A stretch of 64,000 bases of DNA, taken from the NCBI RefSeq assembly GCF_032854445.1, contig NC_088295.1, positions 16,541,385 through 16,605,384 on the forward strand, written 5' to 3'. Numbering within the stretch: position 1 is the first letter of the stretch; the number at the start of each line of letters is the position of its first letter. The DNA comes from Liolophura sinensis (taxonomy: Eukaryota; Mollusca; Polyplacophora; Chitonida; Chitonidae). Positions 37,301-48,720 of this stretch are shown in pieces. The notes under the pieces are model-generated. The model searched no databases and was not told where the DNA came from. It saw nothing but the letters and a program-made list of their open reading frames with translations. The position numbers and the translations under genes are program-made.

Positions 37301-37701
37301 TTACGAATAAAACTATTACTTTACATGAACCGATATGCAAAAAAACCATAAAAAACTTCATTGTCAAACAGAAATGTATATGCTTCCAATCCTATATCCG
37401 TTTTGAGCATGATTTCCTATGTGTAGCTTCGCCACGAAATTGCTGCAATATTGCCATAGTGGCGCTAAGTCATTCATCCCTATATGCATATAAGGTCTAA
37501 CAGTATATAAGTTAAAACAGAATATAAATATTCCTATGGGTTATATTCTAATTTTGACGGTTGTTTTAATTTGCTATGATAATAGCTTGTTCTCACCGTA
37601 ACAAGTGCCGTGTCCTCCCATTGTATTGTTAAAGGACCGGGATGGACGTCTGTAAAGTCTGCAGAGAAGTCCTCATTGAAAGCGTTCTGTCCACAAGGTC
37701 C
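22329..37701 (-). CDS. inverted paralogue of the plus-strand gene: LPMO-like region and CHRD-like modules, no mucin or recognisable chitin-binding end
   Basis: Exons in coding order: 37701-37597, 37207-37095, 36506-36392, 35527-35452, 34184-34091, 33421-33303, 33012-32868, 30936-30802, 30546-30399, 30111-30028, 29190-29099, 28865-28782, 28540-28382, 28189-28103, 27549-27504, 26876-26762, 26369-26234, 25398-25261, 23899-23812, 22914-22863, 22347-22329. Matches to the plus gene: PGPLTIQWEDT, PSRIAIGEWG, YPLGSCQRSGT, IQIPNINCSRCYLQL, CTVYYSCANIRI, GWLRG, QQYLWLGML. Phases match at nearly every junction. Differences: the plus-gene exon at 14554-14784 is two exons here; counterparts of 11356-11439 and 13957-14025 were not found; exon 1 to 2 does not join in phase with canonical sites; the mucin is a 29-codon Thr/Ser linker; the last two exons (VATCTTLDYARAN ... 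HLCW) are weak. First exon not found. Confidence 0.75.
23137..23394 (-). repeat. SINE, full length, minus strand
   Basis: Reverse complement of the GGCCTCCGTGGCTCAG family: plus strand shows gattggtgatttacgccgtc, ccagcattatggtgga, cagcatgagctggacttgaa and ctcagccactgaggcccc. Flanks gaggatatttg and gaggacacttg are a likely decayed target-site duplication. Intronic in the minus-strand gene. Confidence 0.9.
25731..25762 (+). other. G-run cluster, possible G-quadruplex
   Basis: ggggg, ggtgggggtt and a run of about 11 G lie within 32 bp, in an intron of the minus-strand gene, so the nascent transcript would carry the C-rich strand. Only base composition supports this. Confidence 0.5.
29435..29753 (+). 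repeat. tRNA-derived SINE with 14-bp target-site duplication
   Basis: Same family as 3170-3531, with a short internal duplication (ggatcgggtcaatcctggg). Perfect direct repeat CTCTCTTTGTCTGA at 29421-29434 and 29754-29767. Lies in an intron of the minus-strand gene, opposite to its transcription. Confidence 0.92.
31128..31215 (+). repeat. SINE 3' fragment
   Basis: cccggtttcctcccacca, gtcatataagtgaaatat and the AAATAAATAAG tail of the GGCCTCCGTGGCTCAG family. The 5' two-thirds are absent. Confidence 0.75.
31928..32074 (+). other. orphan exon-like open segment inside an intron of the minus-strand gene
   Basis: 49 codons, phase 0-0, between an acceptor (tgtgcag) and a donor (gag|gtaggt). It codes ANGVTVINSMPGAAGDGL, FSDNKVVISHDAYLAGLDEV and QVMMGCVVWKE, a protein-like composition unlike the surrounding AT-rich intron. 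I do not recognise it and found no partner exons next to it. It may be a stray exon of another gene, a retrocopy fragment or chance. Confidence 0.35.
33655..33890 (+). repeat. diverged SINE of the GGCCTCCGTGGCTCAG group
   Basis: ctaatggttaacgca, gagtctctcaccagtgcgat and gtgcagctcaagcgt match the head and middle of the family; the 3' half is different. Lies in an intron of the minus-strand gene. Confidence 0.6.
34420..34592. repeat. ~67-bp tandem repeat, three copies, with CRE-like palindromes
   Basis: Each unit carries tgacgtacatacgtca (or ...acgtcaa), then aaaacagcttagacagcgg and gacaatattctt. The near-palindrome has TGACGT half-sites of the CREB/ATF type in inverted arrangement. Any regulatory role is inference; it lies in an intron of the minus-strand gene. 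Confidence 0.8.
36029..36250. repeat. imperfect inverted repeat, arms ~50-60 bp
   Basis: The plus strand has atggagagtaaaacca at about 36031 and its exact complement tggttttactctccat at about 36200, with similarity continuing outward (cactgtcgtc and actatcgttg; acagtctttt and aaagtctttt). The shape fits an old palindromic MITE. A minus frame starting here (MRKTAMYHTVVTVLVLL) looks like a signal anchor but sits inside an intron of the minus-strand gene and is not supported. Confidence 0.45.
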
Positions 37702-38987
37702 CTAGTCGAAAAAGCATTTGAATCTCAGGATGGAATTTTCTGTCGCTGAGGTTTATGTCAACTATAATGTCAGACAGATATGTGTGTTCTTCGAAATGTA
37801 TCTTGGGTCTGTTTGACACAACGATTCCTTTTGCTTGATCCTCGTGAATCAGTAAGATACTTTCGTTACACTGCATGCCACATACACCTTTAACCTTCGA
37901 GATACCCAGAGTAAAGTGCTGTTTTCGAAGCAGAAACAGACACCAAGGTTCACTCAGATCACATGGTGAAAGGCATATATACTCCATGAGGCTACAAATT
38001 ATTTATTTAGAGATCCATTGTGACCAAGAGTTAACTAACAGAGATTCGAGATTCTACATAAGAAATATTCAAGTAACAGCAATAGACAGTTTTCATCAAA
38101 GACAAAAATTTTGCAAGCGCCGTGCAAATTGTCCGATTTAGCCGTTCAAGTGGCCGAGATCCCACGCGAAAATATTCATACGTAATATACAGAATGAGAT
38201 TTTTTTAGATGAAAAGTAAGCCAGTCATTTTTCCGGCGCACAGAGTAATTTTTAAAGAAATTATGTTGCATTATACATGCCTCAACTTTCTCTGGGTAAT
38301 ATATCATAAGTATTTAAGGAAAAGCCTGTAGGAAATGCTAGCTGATGACCAGAGTACATATACACGGGATGCTGCGAGGAAAAGCATTCTAGCCGTATTT
38401 TTCTTGCAGTTCTATAGAGGTACAACATATCAATGTGTAGAGCTTCTGTTGTCACGTGTCACTGACGAACGACATTTTTGGTAGCGAGTATAACTGATTT
38501 TCCAGACAGCTGAAATACAGGCGACTGGCTAAAAGAGTTAGACTATAGCGTGTACCGCGTGTCCCCCGCCCAAGCTGACACTATACAGGATACGGTAGAC
38601 TCAGGCATATCAAATCCACATAAATCTAGTGGAGTTGCCAAGAATTTGCTAATTCACGGCGATATAAGGTACATTACATTCCTCGTACTGTTGTAGTAAC
38701 TAAACTGAATACGCATTCGGCCTGGCTGTTTGAACATGAACAGGTGAGTAGATTTCATGTGTTGGTATACAACCTTTAGTCACAGGTGAATAAATTGGAA
38801 AATTAGCATACAACATGTTAATCATGCAGGTGATATGATAATCGTCTCTTTGTCTTCCGCTAATATGTGCATAGATAATTTTGCACACCGGGCTGGCACA
38901 GATAGTTTTTGCACACTGTACTGGCACAGATTGTTTTGCACACCGTCAACTAGGCAAATAAAGAAATGACATTTAGTGCTAACTAAT

Positions 38988-39026
<39 letters not shown>

Positions 39027-40730
39027 TAACTACAGACCTACAGACTGGCTGAAACACCATGAATCTCACTTTGACACTGAAGCCAAACTACCTCCTGAAA
39101 GTTTTACCGTTATAGTAAACTTCGGACGTAAATATTTTAATGAGTTTGCCAGTCAAGACAAAGCATATTAATAACGAACTATAATAACTATAAATATAAT
39201 AGCCAAGTTGTACAAAGTAATTTGTCATCCATGTCATATCGTGATATACTGGAGTATAGTGAATCAGGTAAGTTAACGATCGTGTACCCTCAGATCACAC
39301 GTGTACATGTCTGCAGTCCGATAAGCTGATAGAATACAACACAATGAGATCAACATCCTCAGTTGTTCGTGTTAACCGTCGTTCTACATAAGATGATGTC
39401 ACATAATCAACAGACTTTAGCATTTGACCAAAAACAAAACGTACAAATGGCTCCTCCGGTCAGTTGATGTATGTACAGGCGAATATATAAATTATATTGG
39501 TACGTAAACCAAAGGAAATATGTGAACGATAAACAGGACTCCGTGATTCGTCCCTGAATTAAGAATTAAATGATCCAAATGGTCCGTTTTTCTGAATTCG
39601 GCAATTTGCCCTTTTATTTTAAATTTTGTCATGTTTTTGGCCAGTGTGAAAATTCATAAGGTAAATAATCTAGTAGTAAGCGGGCTGAAAGGGTAGTGAT
39701 TTGTAATACATGAGTGATATATAAGGCCAGAGGTCGCGTTAGAACATGTCTTACACACTTACACACTTTCCAACAGAAGCGTCAGAAATGTATATGTCAT
39801 AGATTTAATCTGTATAGTGATCATAGATTATGAAAACAAAGAATTCCATGCCATGTAACGTTAAAAAATGCCTATGGCTGATAGACGTCCTGACAACAAT
39901 AAAATAGCACAATGTTATAAATATGACATAAAACAACAGCATACAAGCAGAAATTAGCACATGAGGAGGAATCGCATGGTTAAAAGACAGCATAACATAA
40001 AAACATGATCATTTATCAGAGAGACTAGACCTAACCTGCTTGACGACGAGACCTGTCAATTCAAATGTTATAAATAACAGGTTACGCAGTTATTCATATC
40101 TAACAACGTTTTGGCACAATTTCCCGATATCTTTATATCTTAGTTTAGTCACCTTTTAAAATTTCTCTGATTGATACTGAGTGTACTATATATTGTTGGT
40201 CTGTATAAGACGCTAGAACTATGTATATGATTGATTGCTATCAACTGTTTTTATTACCTGCGTCACTGGCTTGTCGAATGTTTATTTATGCCTTGTAGTG
40301 ATTAGGGCGTCCATTCGTAGTGATCAGCGTCGCCGTATTGTACTGACAGGCCGGGGACCGATTTCATGAAATGTGATTTGAGCTGAAGTCATCATGAACG
40401 AAGTGAAAAGTGCTATTCAGTGCGACGCAGAAAACTGTTTATAAAACAATTTTCATCTATGCTTTTCGATGTGCCATATAAGTTAAAATTGGATAAAATA
40501 CGACGGCCTTACCGCATCTAAGTAATGTTACGTCACATCACTTTCTGTTAAGTGCGATATAAAACCCCAAGCATACATTATACGTCAAGAATTTCCCCTA
40601 TTTGCCTTAGGAAGATTTTGAAAATAGTTATTTTCTTCAAAATACCTTAGGATGAACATTAGGATCATCCTAAACAGTTTTAATGGATTTTAGGTGCTTA
40701 AAATAATTTGCAAACTTTGACAATAGAAAA
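37702..40730. other. no gene recognised; upstream side of the minus-strand gene
   Basis: The missing first exon and promoter of the minus-strand gene should lie here or further right, but no signal-peptide exon could be identified. A (TTTA)n microsatellite is at 38981-39027. Phrases gcacagatag/gcacaccg repeat loosely near 38.9 kb. Confidence 0.5.
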
Positions 40731-40732
40731 CT

Positions 40733-41279
40733 TATTGTCTCACACATTGACAACAGGAAACGTTTTGTTTAGAAAAAAAACAGTTTGTCCCATACTTTGA
40801 CAACAGAAAGCTTTGTCTCATACTTTTACACCAAAAATCGTTTTGAATCACACATTGACAACAGGAAACGTTTTGTCTCATAGTTTGACAGCAAAAGCGT
40901 ATTGTCTCAAAATTTGACAAGAAAATATATATTGTCTCATACTCTGACAATAGAAATAGATTTGTCCCATACATTTGACAAGAGAACATTATACACCGAC
41001 ACTAGAAAGCAATTTGTACCATACATGTACTTTTGACAATAGAACATTATACACCGACACTAGAAAACGATTTGTCCCATACTTTTGACAACAGAACATT
41101 ATACTCCGATACTAGAAAACGATTTGTCCCATACTTTTGACAATAGAACATTATACTCCGATACTAGAAAACGATTTGTCCCATACTTTTGACAATAGAA
41201 CATTATACTCCGATACTAGAAAACGATTTGTCCCATACCTTTGACAATAGAACATTATACTCCGATACTAGAAAACGCT
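40733..41279. repeat. tandem repeat, ~43-bp changing into 52-bp unit
   Basis: The left part (to about 40985) has irregular units with catactttgacaacag and cgttttgtctca. The right part has about five close units of 52 bp: acaatagaacattatac, tccgatactagaaaacg, atttgtcccatactttt. The right units are nearly identical, so that expansion is the younger one. A minus frame rich in CCQ and MRQ is its artefact. Confidence 0.9.
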
Positions 41280-44006
41280 TATATTGGTAACTAGTGCATT
41301 TCCTTCGTTTACAAAGCTGTGGCGATGACCTTAAGGCAGGTGATAGTAACGCAGATCATCAACTTACCTGTGTTATATTAGATAACGCTTTCTGTGGCCG
41401 TGGGCATATAAACCTCACCTGCGCGCCAACATGAAAGAAAACACAGCAAAATCCTACTAGTCTTAGAACAGGTAAAGCGAACATTTCTCTGCACAACGGC
41501 GAAACTCAGCAGATCCGAACTTCATAACGTCTAAACATAATTTCTGTCCGTCACTCAGCCCCTTTCACCATATTTTGACAAAAACATATCTACAGTTAGA
41601 AAATAAAAAACTCATTAATTCGTGTGACGTGAGGTATGTAGAAAGTGATTATAGCTAAGAGTCACGAGCTACCGCCATTAATGTCAAACGCGATACAATC
41701 AACCACATGTCTATGACGTGTGTCCACTATAGCATATGTTACTTTCTACCTGCATACGTAGTTCTGATTAACCTATATTTCCCTGGTTCTGATTCACGAG
41801 TAATGAGACAGGCCAAAATTGACTTACCTGATGAGTTCCTTGCAAAGGTAAATACAGGTGAGTGAAATTGTGTGCCCGAAATATGTATCGTAACGGTAAT
41901 CACTTGACGTCACGCGTATGAAACGAAAGTAAAGTTTTCTCTGAACCATCAGTGATTTCACGTAATGCCTAAATTTTTATATAATTTTAACCATTTTATG
42001 AAATGATTAAAATTGTCAGTTATAGTTGCACAGAGATGATTTATTTACACTGAAAAAGTCATTAAAGGCAAAGAAAACACTAACGTGAAGTATATTACAG
42101 ATGAACGACCAGTAAACACTGGACATAAAATAGTCTGAAATTTTACACCCTATATAGTGCATTTGAAACTTTCTAGAGTGGACTATGTTGTCATCTCATT
42201 TTTTTTGGCCAAGGAACACCCACAGAATGCTACATTTCATCATTCAGAATGCATATACATATAGAATTGTAAGTGTACTCACTGAATGGACCTTGAAACA
42301 AACTATTTCAAGCAAAAACATGAATGTGACGTCACAAATAACAGCGGAATATTATTCCATCGTTGAATATTATGTTTTAAGACCATTTTACTTGGTTAGA
42401 AAAAAAATAAATAAATAAAATTATTTTCCAGTACAATGTCCAATGGTCTTCAATCTGATATATACTTCACTTAACTAAGTTTCCTTTAGCTAGATTATAA
42501 AACTGAAAATGACAGCTCTTATAAGAAAAAGCAGATACTGAATCACAGGCTCGAAGCACAACGAAATCCTTAATTATTTATATTCAAAACTTTTTATCAT
42601 GTCATATATTCGACCAGTGGCGAGCTTCCGATGGTTTTAACGTATTTTAAGGTCTTTTTCAATCTTTATGTAACGAGTGTTGCTCTATATACATATCAAA
42701 TTCGAATCGGTCCAATTGTTTTTGAGAAGAAGATGTTTTGCTCGAAATCTAATGTAGCTTAGAAGAACAAGCTTTAAAACCTCTAAAGATAATATCGGGG
42801 CAAACTTTGCTGCCAGATTTCAAACAGCTGTGATTTGCAGTTTTCTAGAAAAAACGACACAAAGCAATGCCTGAAAACTATGGTTTTAATATTCCAGTCA
42901 CGAACAGCTTGAAAACCCAATTACACACAGAGAATGATCATGATAACCTCTGAGGTATACTATAGCCGGTGGGTGTATCGATAAATACATCGATATCACA
43001 AAGCAGTGGCCATCCGGATTAGCTCTGTGGAACTACTTTGGGAATCTATAGTGATGAAAACACCACTATTACAAACAGTCCAGTGGTTTAGAAGTGATAT
43101 CAGATCAAAAAAGAAAACAAGGGAAGACGAAGGTTTTGCGGAACAACGTAGGTATGCGGTTCTATACGAAGTAATAACACTCCAGAAGGATAAATCAAAG
43201 GCTTTTTAATTGAAACAACATGACTGGACACACGAAATGAATACAACATGCGAACCGCAACCTGACTTGTCCTGTTTGTTATGCTGTGTCTGGACCATAC
43301 AATGTCTCAATACACGGCTGTCAAAGAATGAATATCTTCCATAAAATAAGTATACATCAGAATGACCCGCAGAATTATAGTTGCACCAAGATATCCTTTA
43401 AAAGAACACCGTCACACCGTGGTGGTATCCGTGATATTTTGCGATTTGTTTGTTAGTGAGTAGCAAGAAGAACACAAAATTCATACAAATACATTGATTT
43501 CGCCATGTTTGGCTGAAACACGCTAACTAGTCAAGTAGCTGAACACTGAACTCTTCATTGCCGGAGGTAACATTGTATTGCACAGAGCACTGTGTAATTT
43601 ATATGCATAACCAGACCACTGACGTAAAGGTCATGGGAACTATGCCCTCCCATTGAATAACAGGTCAGATATCTAATCATAGGTTCACAAATTTGCAACC
43701 CTGACAGAGGTACAGGTTTTTCTTGTTTTCTTTATCTTCGGAGCTTTGTAATTTCTTAATGAAACATCGCAAAAATTTGAAAGTTGTTTGGATTCGAAGG
43801 CATGAAATTTCCTATTGTAATTTCCAGTATAAATGGTCTGAGAGTTTCATGTTAAATATATCTCATTACGTCTTGGAATAAATTTTTGGTCGAAGAATAT
43901 TAAAACAAAATGGCTGTCGTGGGATATACAACACCTTTGCCCTGTAACATTTGGTTTGATCGGTTATCTGACTGGTCATAGGTCTACACCCTCAATGCTG
44001 AACTGA
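41280..44006. other. no gene recognised
   Basis: AT-rich DNA downstream of the first caspase. It should contain that caspase's 3' untranslated region at its right end. Frames up to 77 codons are present without motifs, splice context or paralogous matches. Confidence 0.5.
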
Positions 44007-46587
44007 TTAATTGGATACTGTAGCTTTCAGAGCCTTTCCCCGGAAGTACAAGTCTTTGGTTAACATAGACATCACACAAGGAATCTGTTTCTTGGCGTTC
44101 TTTTTGGGATTCATAGATACGGACTGGAAGTCGTAAGCCACCTTCCTGTTCACCAACGTCAACAACCGTAACAGGTCCCTCTTGTCCCCCAGACGATTGA
44201 GGACATCACAGAAGGCCTGGCAAAACCAAGATCCCTGGTGTTCGTTCCACCAGGCAGAATAACCTGGAAGTATGATCAGTTATAAAGTTTATCACCAACG
44301 TTACCAAGTCGACCCACATCTCCATCTACATTTCTACCACAAACACTCTATCCGTCCAAACTGTCTTCACGATATTTTGTCCCCCCCCCAAACTCCTTCC
44401 ATCTACATCCACACTCCTTCCACCTAGACCCTCGAACACCACACTCACATCATGCACACTCCTACCTACAATTCTTCAACGCACACTCCCCTACCCACTC
44501 TACCTCGGCTACAATCCCACACGACACTTATCACACCCAAACTCCCTCTGTCCACATGTACTGCCTTCCACACTCTCTTGTTGGCCACATATAATTCCCC
44601 CACCAATCCTACCCTACCATACTCCCCTTGCCCAGATTCACTACACTCCCTCCACGCACAACCACTCTATCCACACCATGCTTAAAAGCGTAAAATTCGA
44701 CATTTTCATTCCATGCCTTAAGACCTATCTGGCTAAAATTGCTTTAGCTATTTCTACCCACCCTCCCTAAAATCTACCGATCCACACACTATCTCAGAAA
44801 AGATATGCACGGTAATACTTTAAATGCCTAGGAACACGACTGAAACTATAAATTTAAGTAACGAAATACATAATAAATGACATGGACTATGCCCAGAACC
44901 TTTGCTCTCAATCACCAACTTTGTTACCGACCTGATATGGAAGCGGTGACCACGAGGAAGTCAGGCATGAATTTTATTGCCTCGCCTGGCGGTCTTTCCT
45001 GCGACTGATTATCCACCGTGTCCACCCCGTCTACAAAGTCCACGCCGTCGTCCAACCGTGTGCCCTGACACGCCTGCACAAATAGGTATATTAACGTCAA
45101 TATGTGTACCTACGCTCGTTACTAGACACTCGAGATTGGGTGTGACTTTTCCGTGGGTTTCCTCACCCTTAAATTATACTGTTGTTCATGTGTGTTGTTG
45201 GCTGCTTTAGTTCCTACCACAATCGCTTGGATTTGGGAGCCGTATGAGACATCTCACTCCGTGCCTCGGGGCACAAGGACGGAGCAAATTGCGCGCGAAT
45301 GGTACCGTCCACGTCCCGCAAGTCGCGGGGCGAGATGTCCTCACCCGGTTTCCATACTTTTTCGTGACTTTGCCGTGTTTTTTTTTCACCCTCACCCTTT
45401 CAAGCAACCGATCGGTCATCATACCCCAAGCAACTGTGTCCGCATACAGACAGTGTAATTTTCCACATTTACCTGTATAAAGAACAATTTGGGTTTTCCT
45501 CGAAGTCCAGCACAGTTCTGTTCTGAGAAGGGTTCCAAAAGATCCGACAAGGGAATGACACAATCTGTGGCCAACACGAACCCTGATTCTCCGTGAGAGA
45601 GGAATACAAGGGCGAAACAATCTGAGTTGTGGTGATCATATTTGGTAGCTGAGAACAGAATATGGAGAATATAGATTATAGAGTATTTCTTGGGGGGGGG
45701 GTCCTGGGAGATAAACGTTAATCATGCATGAAAAATTGCTGTGGCATAGATTTATGTAGTCTAGATCCAAAAGTTGACACAGTTAAGAGAATTTTTGACG
45801 CCATATTAGACAGATACGTCATTCTCTACGTAGTAATTCCAATAAAGGTGGCTGTTGTTATTGTTTTGTTTTGTTTTGTTTTGTTTTTTTGTTTTTATTT
45901 CTTTTCCAAGAGTGTACATGACAAATCAGCTTACATCTGTCTGTACAAAGAATTACCGTCAACGAAGCGTTGCAGTTATTACAAAAGTGAAAGCGATAGT
46001 AGCAAGTTTCAGAAACTATACTAAGGACGGCTAGATAAGTTTCATTGACAGCAGATATGATAAACAGAACCATCACAAAATACGCCATATAGGGTCCAAA
46101 CTATAAAGCCCTCGTTTGTGCTGATAGGACGAAATGCTTCAGACCGGGCATTATAACAGTGCTGAGGACGAAAATGAAAGTGAAACTCAATATAGTATCG
46201 CAAAGAAAGTAAAAGTTTGATGCACTACCGGGTATCTATTTTGTCTAAGAATTCCAAGACAGTTGTAATTTAATGTTTGCTTCGTCCACTTGCAACATCA
46301 ACTCCGAGTTTATATATGTGCATCACCAACAGACAAAGAAAAGCGCATGTATAATGAATGTTGACGAACTTACAGTGATCCAGGATAGCACGGATACATC
46401 TCGCTGTCTTATTCTTGTATTTTCTCACTTCAAATCCGAGAACGGTAAGGACTTTTTCCATGTTAAGGGCGTCAACATCGGTACCTGCCCTTTCCGGGAC
46501 TTCCGCACTTAAGAAGTCCCGATTGTTGATGATAACAGCCAAGCCACGCCACTTATAATCCATACGGTATTCATTGTCAGACTCCAT
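44007..46587 (-). CDS. CASP: caspase A: caspase-3/7-like cysteine protease, altered S1 motif
   Basis: Four exons: 46587-46374, 45648-45473, 45073-44932, 44263-44007; phases join perfectly to 262 residues. Start: MESDNEYRMDYKWRGLAVI aligns with caspase p20 beginnings; no CARD or DED precedes it. Motifs: RAGTDVDA (Arg of the S1 pocket), CFALVFLSHGESG (catalytic His), KLFFIQACQG (catalytic Cys), an Asp-rich linker (DDGVDFVDGVDTVD) that could be the cleavage site between subunits, and the small-subunit core GSWFCQAF, VNRKVAYDF, KKQIPCVMSMLTKDLYF. The usual SWRN of effector caspases reads AWWN, so the P1-Asp-binding Arg is replaced by Trp. Length fits an effector caspase without a long prodomain. 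The role would be apoptosis execution in the cytosol, but specificity or activity may be changed. Confidence 0.93.
44330..44690. repeat. C-rich low-complexity stretch in the last intron of caspase A
   Basis: Dominated by CACTCCTTCCATCTACA-like phrases and a run of C (about 44383-44390). On the transcribed strand it is purine-rich. No other content. Confidence 0.6.
45857..45896. repeat. (TTTTG)n microsatellite
   Basis: About six units of GTTTT in the first intron of caspase A, flanked by T runs. Confidence 0.85.
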
Positions 46588-47749
46588 ACTTCCTCATGCA
46601 TACCTGCGCAGTGAAAACAGCCAGTAATGCACTACATCCAGATCAGATTACCCGTTCTCTGTATAAATGCCACTGGTATATATAATTTTCAATTATAATA
46701 TATCAATTCCGTTAGCTGGCTCAAATGTGAGATAGAACCTTGAGCTATTCTTACCTAAAACCAAATGACTGCAGCGCAACGTTTAACATGTATATGGAGT
46801 CGATTCCAAATGGTCAGTTTTTGTTACTGGAAACTGAAATTTAGACATATTTGTTTTAATTTCTAAAGCCAAAACATAATCTAAAATACCTCATTTCAAA
46901 TTTTGACTTAAGTCGGAAATGACTTTGTGGGATCGGCCCCAGTTTCTAATGTTACGTCATTGGTTTCAAAATGGTGCTGACAGGCGTGTTCCCTGTCTCT
47001 TCTTTGAAAACGATTATATACAAATTTTCACATATTCAGTGACATGTGTATCAGTGGAAAACAGCTTGTTTATCCTTAACATTGAAAATTACAAAAACAA
47101 ATATGTGGATGTGCAGTTTTGCCAAATTCTGCGTTCCACTCACAAGCAATAGTATTTAGAGGGTAGCTCTTAGTTATGTCGAGAGCCATCGATCCAACTG
47201 TCATGTAGATATATATGACGATATCCTCGCTGCATTGCCTCATCCTTTCGTCCACGAACATTCAAATATAATGTGATTCTGTCATTATTACGATTCATAC
47301 ATTTCACTGTTTTTTGCTTCCAAGAATAAAACTTTTATTTTCTTCATTGATGCTCCTGAATTGATTATGAACAAGGTGATACTGACGAGTATATCACTGC
47401 ATTCCATTATAGTTTCCTGTACTAAATTCACTTTTTGTTACTTGGTTGTCTTTACTCATCCATTCATTTGTTTGTTGTGTTGATTTATGGCGTCGGTGTG
47501 CAAGGAGTAAAGCATTGCCTGGCAGTCCTCGGTTCTCAGTGTGCTGTCCTCAACACACTGCTGTTGTCCGCTGCATAACATGGCTGTCCGTAATCCCTCT
47601 ACATTTCTACGCCCGATGTATTCAGTTTAGTGATGTGCTTCGACTTCCAAAACTTCTCCGATAACATGACTTACGTGCATGATCTTTCATTCATGCACCA
47701 TGTTCGAAATTTCCATATGATCGCTCGTCAACTTCTCGACTTCTTGCAT

Positions 47750-47910
47750 TACCCCATATGGAGGCCTACGCGGAAAAAGCGGAAGGGGATGTCTCCGAGT
47801 ATTACCGAGTGAACATGCGCGGAGCATCCGTCAAATGTAAAACATGGCGGATGAGCGGTGTTAGCCATACCGGGCAACATCAGTATGTTGAGTACTAAGG
47901 AGTGCAAGGT
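47750..47910. promoter_or_regulatory. possible promoter patch (GC-richer, ETS- and YY1-like motifs)
   Basis: Local rise in GC and CpG content in otherwise AT-rich DNA, with gcggaagggg (ETS-like core GGAA) and aacatggcgga (YY1-like core, reverse of CCGCCAT). It lies about 1.2 kb upstream of the caspase A ATG on the minus strand and next to a possible plus-strand start. Position and composition only; no transcript evidence. Confidence 0.25.
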
Positions 47911-48394
47911 AAGTCAATGCTTGCATAAAATGGGCTTCTTCGCTTCTTTAAGTAATTGCAATGCAGTGCATGCAGAACTAAATTGTTTTGTTGAGTGGCA
48001 CAGAGTGGTTCCAGTCAAATTCTCGAAAACGAAAGCTATAAAACCCTGTCCTACTCCAGTCTCACATGTTAGACAGTACGTTGAAAAGGTATGCATATTA
48101 TTGTCTATTGTTCATTTGTATTTACATTGTTAATGAAATTTCATTTTTGAAATACCAGTACAAGAAAATTTTTTAAATTTACCCATTTCTGGAGAAATCC
48201 CCATCAATATTGTAGCAACTGTTAAGCTGCGATAATGATGAAATCACTGGAAATGATATTTGCATGCCTTACCTACAAATTCCAGAACCAAAACCGGGTT
48301 GGAACTCGCGCCAAGTGTGTCCTAACGATTGAGAGCCTAGGGCGCCGCACTACAGGAAGAAATGAGAAGCCGGTGAAATTTCAATACCTAGTGT

Positions 48395-48720
48395 ATACAT
48401 TAAATAGGTAGAAGTCACAAGCCGCTGTACAGCAATCGCATACCTGTGTGCACATGATATAGAAGGCAATCACAAGCCGGTGAACACTTGTTGGGTAAAC
48501 TAATCACAGGCAGGTGAACATTATGTATTAGAAAGCAATCAAAAGCCTAGGTCCCTGTTCACTTATTATCGATAGCAGTCGCTGACTGTTGCACATATAT
48601 AGAATGCACACACAAGCCAATGCACATTTTATATGGAACATACTCACATGCCAGTGCACACTTGGTATACAAAGCAATCAAGCACAAGTCAATGCATGCT
48701 TAACATAAATATCTATGAAA
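48395..48720. repeat. decayed tandem repeat, ~50-bp unit
   Basis: The phrases caatcacaagccggtgaac, aatcacaggcaggtgaac, cacacaagccaatgcaca and cacatgccagtgcacac return about every 45-55 bp with heavy divergence. Confidence 0.65.

Noticed and set aside
37673-37987. 104-codon minus frame overlapping the first exon of the paralogue
   Set aside because: It reads through the acceptor in a different frame from the exon supported by the plus-strand gene.
47858-48133. 91-codon plus frame near a GC-richer patch
   Set aside because: No recognisable motif; only a start codon and one good donor. Kept as a possible transcript start, not a gene.
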